This document shows, piece after piece, positions 57,371 through 64,000 of a stretch of 64,000 nt of DNA (position 1 is the stretch's first letter; every line of letters begins with the position of its first letter). Made by a program: the position numbers and the translations under genes. The notes under the pieces are model-generated. The model saw nothing but the letters and a program-made list of their open reading frames with translations. It did not search any database and was not told where the DNA came from. Source of the stretch: Paraburkholderia aromaticivorans (lineage in GTDB: Bacteria > Pseudomonadota > Gammaproteobacteria > Burkholderiales > Burkholderiaceae); contig NZ_CP051514.1 of NCBI RefSeq assembly GCF_012689525.1, positions 1,364,001-1,428,000 of the forward strand, in the 5' to 3' direction.

Positions 57371-58312
57371 TTAAGCCTGCACGAGGGATTGCGCCATGCG
57401 CTCCGCGGTCGCGAGCGCAGCCGAAGTCATGATGTCGAGATTGCCCGCGTACGCCGGCAGATAATGCGCGGCGCCTTCCACCTCGATGAACACCGAGGTT
57501 TTCAGGCCGCTGAAGCGGCCAAGGCCCGGTATGTTCAGCGGTGCGTCGGCGGGGATGACGTCGAACTGCACCTTCTGCTTCAGGCGATAGCCCGGCACGT
57601 AGACATGCACGGCGGCTGCCATCGCCTCGATCGAGGCTTCCACGCGCGCCTGATCGGCGAGTTCGGACAGCACGTAGACGGTGTCGCGCATCATCACCGG
57701 CGGCTCGGCCGGATTGAGCACGATAATCGCCTTGCCTTTGGCCGCGCCGCCCACCACTTCGATCGCCTTCGAGGTGGTTTCGGTGAACTCGTCGATATTC
57801 GCGCGTGTGCCGGGACCGGCCGACTTGCTGCTGATCGACGCGACGATTTCGGCGTAGTGCACCTTCGCCACGCGCGAGACCGCGGCGACCATCGGAATCG
57901 TCGCCTGGCCGCCGCACGTCACCATGTTGACGTTGCGCGCGTCGAGATGGTCGTCGAGATTCACCACCGGCACGCAGTACGGACCGATCGCCGCGGGCGT
58001 CAGGTCGATCAGGCGGATGCCAGGCTTGAGCGCGCGCAGGAACGCATCGTTCTTCACATGCGCGGCCGCCGAGGTGGCGTCGAACACGAAGTCGATGTCG
58101 TTGAACACCGGCATACGCGTCAGTCCTTCCACGCCTTCGTGCGTGGTCGCCACGCCGAGCCGCGCGGCACGCGCGAGACCGTCGGACGCCGCGTCAATGC
58201 CGACCATCGCCGCCATTTCCAGATGCTCGCTGTGCCGCATGATCTTGATCATCAGATCGGTGCCGATGTTGCCTGAGCCGATGATCGCGGCCTTGAGTTT
58301 TTCGCTTGCCAT
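57371..58312 (-). CDS. mhpF: Acetaldehyde dehydrogenase, acylating (MhpF)
   Basis: A 313-residue enzyme: NAD-binding [20 protein letters not shown], the catalytic Cys in [20 protein letters not shown] and C-terminal dimer domain with [20 protein letters not shown]. It oxidises acetaldehyde to acetyl-CoA in complex with MhpE. GAGGA seven bases upstream favours the ATG at 58312 over that at 58324. Confidence 0.95.
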   Translation of the reverse strand: MASEKLKAAIIGSGNIGTDLMIKIMRHSEHLEMAAMVGIDAASDGLARAARLGVATTHEGVEGLTRMPVFNDIDFVFDATSAAAHVKNDAFLRALKPGIRLIDLTPAAIGPYCVPVVNLDDHLDARNVNMVTCGGQATIPMVAAVSRVAKVHYAEIVASISSKSAGPGTRANIDEFTETTSKAIEVVGGAAKGKAIIVLNPAEPPVMMRDTVYVLSELADQARVEASIEAMAAAVHVYVPGYRLKQKVQFDVIPADAPLNIPGLGRFSGLKTSVFIEVEGAAHYLPAYAGNLDIMTSAALATAERMAQSLVQA

Positions 58313-58336
58313 GTCAGTCCTCAATCGGGTGAATGC

Positions 58337-59143
58337 TTATGCGGAGAAAATTGCGCGAACGCTGCCGAGGCCTTCGATCCGCGCGCTGAAAGTGCCGGGC
58401 TGCGTTACCGCGACCATCGGACCAAGCGCGCCGGTCATGAGGACGTCGCCGGCTCGCAGCGGCGTGCCGAGTTGCTGCATCCGGTCCGCGAGCCACACGG
58501 CGGCGTTCAGCGGATTGCCCAGACACGCCGCGCCGTTGCCGCGCGAGAGCGCTTCGGTATCGTTCGAGAGGGTCATCGCGCATGCCGTCAGATCGACCTC
58601 GCGCAGCAACACCGGCCGGCTGCCGAGCACGAAGCGAGCACTCGACGCGTTGTCCGCGACGGTATCAACGAAGCGGATATTCCAGCCGTCGATGCGGCTG
58701 TCCACGACTTCGATGGCGGCGACCGCGTACGCCGTCGCGTGAATCAGATCGGCGTAGGTGTGCTTTTCATGCGTGAGGTCGTGTTCGAGCACGAGTGCGA
58801 TTTCAGCTTCAACCTTCGGCTGGATGAGTTCGCCGAGCGGGATGGGTTGGCTGTCGCCATACGCCATCGACGCGAACAGCGCGCCGAAGTCCGGTTGCGC
58901 GACGCCGAGCTGGCGTTGCACCGCGGGCGAGGTCAAGCCGATCTTGCGGCCGACGATGCGCTCGCCGGCGGCCACTCGCGCCTCGACGTTGATCTGTTGC
59001 ACGGCGTACGCGAGCTCGGCGGCATCGGCCGCGTTCAAATGGGCGAAGCACTCGTCGTCGCGCAACGGCGCGATGGTCTGACACGTGCGTTCGGATTCGC
59101 GCAGCCGCAGGGCGAGCGCTTCAGCGTTGCTTCGATGGTTCAT
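58337..59143 (-). CDS. mhpD: 2-keto-4-pentenoate hydratase (MhpD)
   Basis: A 268-residue hydratase of the fumarylacetoacetase-like fold: GERIVGRKIGLTSPAVQRQL, VEAEIALVLEHDLTHEKHTY (metal-binding acidic residues) and LNAAVWLADRMQQLGTPLRA. It adds water to 2-hydroxypentadienoate to give 4-hydroxy-2-oxovalerate, the substrate of MhpE. Gene spacing on both sides is below 25 bases. Confidence 0.93.
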   Translation of the reverse strand: MNHRSNAEALALRLRESERTCQTIAPLRDDECFAHLNAADAAELAYAVQQINVEARVAAGERIVGRKIGLTSPAVQRQLGVAQPDFGALFASMAYGDSQPIPLGELIQPKVEAEIALVLEHDLTHEKHTYADLIHATAYAVAAIEVVDSRIDGWNIRFVDTVADNASSARFVLGSRPVLLREVDLTACAMTLSNDTEALSRGNGAACLGNPLNAAVWLADRMQQLGTPLRAGDVLMTGALGPMVAVTQPGTFSARIEGLGSVRAIFSA

Positions 59144-59161
59144 GGCGGGTTCCGTGATTCG

Positions 59162-60112
59162 TCAAATGGTTTCGGCGATGGGCCGCGCGTGCATCGCGCC
59201 AAAGCCCGCGATCCACTCGGGAATCGGCCGGTAGTAATCGAGCGTCGCGCGATACGGTCCGTACGCCTGCAACGCACCGAATGCCGCGATCCACGTGCGC
59301 ACCTCGTGCGCGGACTTGCCGGCGTCGCGTGTGATCGCGGTGTCGGTGAAGCCATCGAGCGCGGGCAGTTCACCCTCTTCGAGCAGCTTCAGAAACGCGC
59401 GGTCCCACTCGGGATTGAGCGGATGCAGGCGGCTGTCGCCCGCCGCGAATGCGCGAGCAGCCGCGACGGTGCGCGCCTGGCGCGCCGCCCGCGATTCGGC
59501 CGATGGATTGCGGCCGGCGATCAGGCGCTCGGCGACTTCGTCGGTTGCACCCGCAAGTTCAGGCACGGGAGGTTCGTGCGAGATGCCGCCGGAGCCGATC
59601 ACCAGCACGCGCTGGTTGGAACGCGCGAGGCGGCGGCCCAGTGCGTCGCCGAGCAAACGCGCGCGGCGGCACGACGCCATGGGCGGTGCGACCGAATTGA
59701 TGAACACCGGCACGACCGGATAACGATCCAGTGCGCCCGTGAGAATCTCCAGCGCCTGCGCGCAACCGTGGTCGACCTGCATCCGGTACGACACGGCGAC
59801 GTCGACATCGGCGGCGAGCGCGGCTTGCGCGAGATCGAGCGCGCTGTCGGCGGGGACGGCAAGTTGCCCTGACAGACTTCCGAAGTCGCCGATCGCGCTC
59901 GCCGATGCGCCGATGCAGAACGGCGGCATCACGTCGTAGAAGAATCCGTTGTAATGGTCCGGCGCGAACACGACGACCAGTTGCGGATCGAAGGCGGCAA
60001 CGCGTGCGCGCGCCGCTGCATGAATCCGCCCGACGTCAGCGACGACATCCGGCGCCGGGTCGTAATATCCGCTGAGCGGCGTGTGGGAGAGACATTCGAG
60101 CAGGATCGGCAT
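59162..60112 (-). CDS. mhpB: 2,3-dihydroxyphenylpropionate 1,2-dioxygenase (MhpB)
   Basis: A 316-residue class III extradiol dioxygenase. It starts MPILLECLSHTPLSGYYDPA; His115 in SYRMQVDHGCAQALEIL and His179 in GSGGISHEPPVPELAG fall at the same positions as the active-site histidines of E. coli MhpB. It opens the catechol ring next to the hydroxyls with Fe(II). GGAG eight bases upstream sets the start at 60112, directly after the mhpA stop (TGACATG). Confidence 0.95.
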   Translation of the reverse strand: MPILLECLSHTPLSGYYDPAPDVVADVGRIHAAARARVAAFDPQLVVVFAPDHYNGFFYDVMPPFCIGASASAIGDFGSLSGQLAVPADSALDLAQAALAADVDVAVSYRMQVDHGCAQALEILTGALDRYPVVPVFINSVAPPMASCRRARLLGDALGRRLARSNQRVLVIGSGGISHEPPVPELAGATDEVAERLIAGRNPSAESRAARQARTVAAARAFAAGDSRLHPLNPEWDRAFLKLLEEGELPALDGFTDTAITRDAGKSAHEVRTWIAAFGALQAYGPYRATLDYYRPIPEWIAGFGAMHARPIAETI

Positions 60113-60113
60113 G

Positions 60114-61964
60114 TCAGGCTCCGGCCGCGATGGTCGCCGCGCTTTCGGACACATCAACCGGCTCACTCGGGACACCCGCCGCCGCAGGCAGTTCAGCAGG
60201 CTTAAAGCTCAGCTTGACTGCCAGTTCCTCAATCGAGGCCGACACCTGCTGCGGCGTACACATACCCGCAACGAAACGATCCGGCCGCAGCAACACGACG
60301 GACTCCGGCACACGCGCGAACCATTCCTTCAGCCGCCCTTGTACGTCGCCGAGAGCGATCACGCCATTGGGCACGTCGTCATGAAAAGCGAGCTGCGCGT
60401 CGGGTTTCGCGAGCACGAAGCAGCCGCCGAGGCGCTGCCACGTTTCGCGCGCCGCTGGCGACATCCCGAACGTGGGATCGGAACCCCAGCCAATGATCGC
60501 GAAGCGATTGCCGAGCGCGTCGTCCAGGCGCACGATGCTGCCGTCCACGGTACGCACACGAGGTTGGATGAACATGCGGCCGACGGGCGAATGACACTGC
60601 GGGTCACCGCCATACACGAGGCGGCCGAGCAGAGACTCACGTTTCTCGCTCATCAGGCCGAGTAGCCGGCCGGGTGCGGAATGACCGGAGCGTTCCAGCA
60701 CGCGAGCCAGCACGCCATGCTTGCGTGTGCGCTCCGCCAGCAAGACGACGCCCGTTTCGTAACGCGGCATCGGCTTGAAACGCATTTCCACGAAGTAGCG
60801 CTTCATGGCGGGCACCACGTTGAAGGTCCGCACGAAGGCGTCGCGGAATTTGATGCCGAAGCGGCTCGTCGGCGCGAAGATATCGCCGGCCACTTCCGAC
60901 AGATGGATCATCGAGCGGGCGTGCGCGCGGCGCTCCGCCGTGTACGTGTCGAGCAGCGCGTCGCTCGCGAGTTGCTTGACCACCATCGCCAGCTTCCAGC
61001 CGAGGTTGCTCGCGTCGCGAATCCCGCTGTTGTAGCCCTGCCCTTGCCAAACTGGCATGATGTGCGCGGCGTCGCCGGCGAGCAGCACGCGATCCACGCG
61101 GAAGCGGCTCGCGAGCCGCGCATTGTGCGTATAGACGCGCTTGCGGATGTAGTCCACCTTCTGCGGATCGGCCACCACCTTGCGGATCAGCGCGGCCATG
61201 TTCTCCGGCTTCGACAGTTCCTCCTCGGTTTCGCCCGGCATCACCATGAACTCGAAGCGGCGGATGCCGTGCGGCAAGGCCGCAGACACGTATGGCCGTT
61301 GCGGATCGCAATGCATGTAGACGTGCGGCGAGCCGATCGGATCGTTGCGCACATCCACCACGATCCATTGATTCGGTTTCGTGCGTCCTTCGAACGGCAC
61401 GTCGAGCACGCGGCGCACGAAGCTATTGCCGCCGTCCGCGCCGACCATGTACGACGCGCGCACCGTGCGACGGCCGCCTTTCTGAACTTCCGCCTCGATC
61501 GTCACACCCGTCTGGTCCTGCGTGAATGCGCTCACGCTGGTGCCGAACAGCACCTCGACATGCGGAAAACGGCTCAGCCCCTCGTACAACACGCGATCCG
61601 CGAGCGGCTGAATGAATGCATTGCGGCGCGACCAGCCGAACTCGTCCGTGCGCGGCTCGATCGACGCAAAGCAATGACCGGTGCGCGTGACGAAACGCAT
61701 CCAGTGGTCAGGCGTGGTGTGCGGCAACAGGATGTCGGCGAGGCCGACCGACTGGAACACGCGCAACGCTTCATCGTCGAGGCCGATGGCGCGCGGATAG
61801 TCGATGATCTGCTCGAGCTTTTCCAGCAGCACCACGCGCACGCCCTGCAAGCCCAGGTAATTGGCGATCATCAGCCCGACCGGGCCGGCGCCGACAATCG
61901 CCACGTCGGCGGACACGGTTTCGCTGCGGCCGCTCGCGGCCGCCGGATCATTGGGTGGGAGCAT
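60114..61964 (-). CDS. mhpA: 3-(3-hydroxyphenyl)propionate hydroxylase (MhpA)
   Basis: A 616-residue flavin monooxygenase that hydroxylates 3-(3-hydroxyphenyl)propionate to the 2,3-dihydroxy compound with NADH and oxygen. FAD is bound by [20 protein letters not shown] and [20 protein letters not shown], with the DG motif in [16 protein letters not shown]. It is about 60 residues longer than the E. coli enzyme, mainly at the C-terminus. First gene of the operon; AAGGAG seven bases before the ATG. Confidence 0.95.
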   Translation of the reverse strand: MLPPNDPAAASGRSETVSADVAIVGAGPVGLMIANYLGLQGVRVVLLEKLEQIIDYPRAIGLDDEALRVFQSVGLADILLPHTTPDHWMRFVTRTGHCFASIEPRTDEFGWSRRNAFIQPLADRVLYEGLSRFPHVEVLFGTSVSAFTQDQTGVTIEAEVQKGGRRTVRASYMVGADGGNSFVRRVLDVPFEGRTKPNQWIVVDVRNDPIGSPHVYMHCDPQRPYVSAALPHGIRRFEFMVMPGETEEELSKPENMAALIRKVVADPQKVDYIRKRVYTHNARLASRFRVDRVLLAGDAAHIMPVWQGQGYNSGIRDASNLGWKLAMVVKQLASDALLDTYTAERRAHARSMIHLSEVAGDIFAPTSRFGIKFRDAFVRTFNVVPAMKRYFVEMRFKPMPRYETGVVLLAERTRKHGVLARVLERSGHSAPGRLLGLMSEKRESLLGRLVYGGDPQCHSPVGRMFIQPRVRTVDGSIVRLDDALGNRFAIIGWGSDPTFGMSPAARETWQRLGGCFVLAKPDAQLAFHDDVPNGVIALGDVQGRLKEWFARVPESVVLLRPDRFVAGMCTPQQVSASIEELAVKLSFKPAELPAAAGVPSEPVDVSESAATIAAGA

Positions 61965-62172
61965 ACTGTCTCCTTGCTCGCGAGCGGCACAGCGCGCCGC
62001 CGCGTCAGATAGCGGACTTGTTTGAAATATCCAGGGAGAGCACGGCGTGACGATTGCGTATCGCCATGGCGAAAAAGTCGCGCATGGGATGCGGCATCTC
62101 GCGTCTCCTCGAATCGTTGATTTGCTTGCAGTCTATGGCGCATGCCGTACAGCCTCAACAATTTGTGGAAAA

Positions 62173-62189
62173 TGTGCATAGAATGCACA
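62173..62189. promoter_or_regulatory. Putative MhpR operator
   Basis: TGTGCATAGAATGCACA, a perfect 7-3-7 inverted repeat in the 249-base gap between mhpA and mhpR, 25 bases before the mhpR start. A 17-base palindrome upstream of the operon is what an IclR-type activator would bind. Confidence 0.65.
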
Positions 62190-62213
62190 GGATTGATTTA
62201 ATGAGGTTTTTCG

Positions 62214-63026
62214 GTGACCCAATACACGAGCGTGCGAGGTCTCGCGCGCGGCCTGCAAGTGCTGCAGGCGCTCAATTCCATGGAAAGCGGCCGCGCCACC
62301 AGCCAGCAGATCAGCGACCTGACCGGCCTGCATCGCACCACCGTGCGCCGGCTGCTGGAGACGTTGATGGAGCAAGGGTTCGTGCGGCGCAGCGCGTCGG
62401 ACGACAGTTTTCGTTTGACGCTGCAGGTTCGCTCGTTAAGCGAAGGTTTTACGGATAACGAACGAATTGCGACCATAGCACCGCGCATCATGGGACAGTT
62501 GCTGCAGCGGGTTGCGTGGCCTTCGGACCTGACCACGCCGGACGGCGACGCGATGATCATCCGCGAGACGACGCATCGCTTCAGCCCGCTCTCGTTTCAC
62601 CGTTCGATGGTGGGCCGCCGACTGCCGATTCTGCTGACCGCCGCGGGGCGCGCATACTTTGCAATGTGTCCCGACGGCGAGCGCGAGGACATACTCGAAT
62701 TGCTGCGCTCGAGTGCAGGCGGGGAAGAACAGAAAGCGCTCGCCTCCAACGACGCGCTGATCAAAAGCCTGGTCAAACGGGTACGCACGGATGGCTTCGG
62801 CTCAAATCACGGCGACTGGGCTGCGCAAAGCAAGATCGGTGCGGTTGCCGTTGCGATCGTATCGCGCGAACGTGTGCTGGCGAGTCTGAATGTGGTGTTC
62901 CTTTCGCGAGCGGTCACGCTCGCGGAAGCGAAACGGCGTTACGTGCCCGAACTTCAAACGGCAGTGCGTGAGATGGTTGCTGCACTCGAGTCGCAGGGTG
63001 ACCTGAGCGGAAGGAAGTCGGATTGA
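62214..63026 (+). CDS. mhpR: IclR-family regulator of the mhp operon
   Basis: A 270-residue IclR-type regulator: N-terminal winged helix (GRATSQQISDLTGLHRTTVR, residues 26-70) and C-terminal effector domain (FSPLSFHRSMVGRRLPILLT, SKIGAVAVAIVSRERVLASL). In E. coli MhpR activates the mhp genes with 3-hydroxyphenylpropionate as inducer. It starts with GTG at 62214, with GAGG eight bases upstream, and is divergent from mhpA. Confidence 0.9.
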   Translation: MTQYTSVRGLARGLQVLQALNSMESGRATSQQISDLTGLHRTTVRRLLETLMEQGFVRRSASDDSFRLTLQVRSLSEGFTDNERIATIAPRIMGQLLQRVAWPSDLTTPDGDAMIIRETTHRFSPLSFHRSMVGRRLPILLTAAGRAYFAMCPDGEREDILELLRSSAGGEEQKALASNDALIKSLVKRVRTDGFGSNHGDWAAQSKIGAVAVAIVSRERVLASLNVVFLSRAVTLAEAKRRYVPELQTAVREMVAALESQGDLSGRKSD

Positions 63027-63293
63027 CGTCCTTATATGAACACCTCCCGTTCCGCAAGGCAGGGGGTTGATGTTTTGGCTAGCAGAAGCGGTTGCAGTCT
63101 TATATCCGACCTTCATTGCGAGACGGTGCCCGCTGGCCTTGATGGAATCTGCTGGAAACGACCTCATCTCCCACGGCGGGCTTCACGCCCATGGACGTCA
63201 TCAGGTTTGCGTTTCCACGGTCCGACCTGGTTTGCCATCACACGTTACCCTTGCTCTGCGCAACTCCTGTGTTCAAAGACTCATCGTTTCAAT

Positions 63294-64000
63294 CTATACC
63301 GCGACGGCTGGTCGCTCGCTCACAAATTCCCGCTCATAAGACCGGTTATGCGCGAGCAACGCCCACGCCGTTCGTGCCATCTTGTTGGCCAACGCGACCA
63401 CCACCACATTGACCGGACGCCGTTTCAGCAACGCTTCTACCCACTGGGGACGTTGTTTGGAATGGGTCACGACCATTCGCGCGCCATGGATCAATAGCTG
63501 TCTCAGATAGGGGTCACCCCTTTTGCTGATGCCGCCGAGTCTGACGTTGCCCCCAGTCCCACTCTGACGGGGTACCAGGCCGATACTCGCCGCAAATGCG
63601 CGTCCGGAGCGAAATGCCTTTGGCGAGCCCATGACCGCAACAGTGGCTGTGGCTGTCAATGGACCCACGCCGGCTATGTCATCGAGCGTTTTTGCCTGGG
63701 GACTGGATTTCAGCCACTGCAGATTTTCCCGCTCGGCTTCGTCAATCCCCTGCTCGACCTGCTGGAGCTGTTCGAGCTGACGCAACAACGCCCGCCAGAC
63801 AAGCTGCGGCACGACCTCTTCTATCTCGGCCATACGTGCCTTGAGCTCATTCATGAGCGCCTTGCGGCCATATCGGAAGTACAGTCCATATTCCGCAAGC
63901 AACCCGCGAATCTGATTGGTTTCGCGGGTTCGTGTCGCCACCAGGCCCGACCGGATGCGGTGCAGGCTCAGGATGGCTTGCTGGTCTACGCTCTTGATCG
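63294..64000 (-). CDS. IS110-family transposase, partial (runs off window)
   Basis: The C-terminal 235 or so residues of an IS110-type transposase: IKSVDQQAILSLHRIRSGLV at the window edge, then TRTRETNQIRGLLAEYGLYF, LDDIAGVGPLTATATVAVMG, ASIGLVPRQSGTGGNVRLGG and ALANKMARTAWALL. The N-terminal RuvC-like half lies beyond 64000. It belongs to a different lineage from the IS110 gene at 36867. Confidence 0.92.
   Translation of the reverse strand, partial: IKSVDQQAILSLHRIRSGLVATRTRETNQIRGLLAEYGLYFRYGRKALMNELKARMAEIEEVVPQLVWRALLRQLEQLQQVEQGIDEAERENLQWLKSSPQAKTLDDIAGVGPLTATATVAVMGSPKAFRSGRAFAASIGLVPRQSGTGGNVRLGGISKRGDPYLRQLLIHGARMVVTHSKQRPQWVEALLKRRPVNVVVVALANKMARTAWALLAHNRSYEREFVSERPAVAV

Noticed and set aside
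60681..62012. 443-codon plus-strand frame opposite mhpA
   Set aside because: Antisense to mhpA, with typical shadow composition (His, Arg, Ala) and no ribosome binding site.

Overview
The window looks like accessory DNA of a Burkholderiaceae betaproteobacterium (Burkholderia, Paraburkholderia or Caballeronia). The evidence is high GC coding sequence, two DUF4148 periplasmic proteins, a 410-residue Burkholderia-type porin, AAHS-type transporters and many insertion sequences of kinds common in that family. The number of IS elements and broken genes suggests a secondary chromosome, megaplasmid or genomic island. The species call is inference from gene families only.

Layout. 1-6 kb is scar tissue: a frameshifted rpoD-like 5' end, a small lipoprotein, a complete IS256-family element with a 9-bp target duplication, a DUF1488 gene, a hemerythrin fragment and IS630/IS6 remnants. 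6-25.5 kb is the best preserved part: a DUF4148 protein, a porin and a catabolic cluster (EtfAB, AAHS transporter, KstD-like flavoprotein, acyl-CoA dehydrogenase, MaoC hydratase, ADP-forming acyl-CoA synthetase, divergent thiolase-like/DUF35 pair, MmgE/PrpD, DUF1330, racemase-like CaiB/BaiF protein, nitroreductase, ETF-quinone oxidoreductase), ending with a FadR-type GntR regulator. A palindrome of the form AATGGACNGTCCATT occurs twice in the divergent promoter region (17.27 and 17.34 kb), once upstream of the regulator gene (25.38 kb), and in degenerate form upstream of the nitroreductase/CaiB operon (22.98 kb). I infer one regulon for CoA-dependent degradation of an unidentified, probably ring-containing or branched acid, with electrons passing from acyl-CoA dehydrogenase through ETF and ETF-QO to quinone.

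26.6-53.5 kb is a mosaic of decayed genes and mobile DNA: a frameshifted DHA2-type MFS gene, IS6, IS30, IS3, ISKra4 and ISNCY fragments, a Mu-type transposase tail, intact IS110, IS4 (12-bp duplication, inserted in a hairpin) and IS630 elements, an IS30 element and a truncated group II intron. Set among them are intact genes: two type II toxin-antitoxin pairs, an orphan ribbon-helix-helix protein, a CoiA-like zinc-finger/nuclease-type protein, the cbpM-cbpA chaperone pair, a lipoprotein and a GlxA-type AraC regulator. 45.9-49.1 kb holds consecutive broken genes: a CorA/serine-hydrolase chimera, a NamZ-like DUF1343 gene and a SagB-type nitroreductase.

54-63 kb is a complete 3-(3-hydroxyphenyl)propionate meta-cleavage cluster, mhpA-B-D-F-E-T-C, divergent from an IclR-type mhpR with a 17-bp inverted repeat between them. 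It converts (hydroxyphenyl)propionate to succinate, pyruvate and acetyl-CoA. The window ends inside an IS110-family transposase gene.
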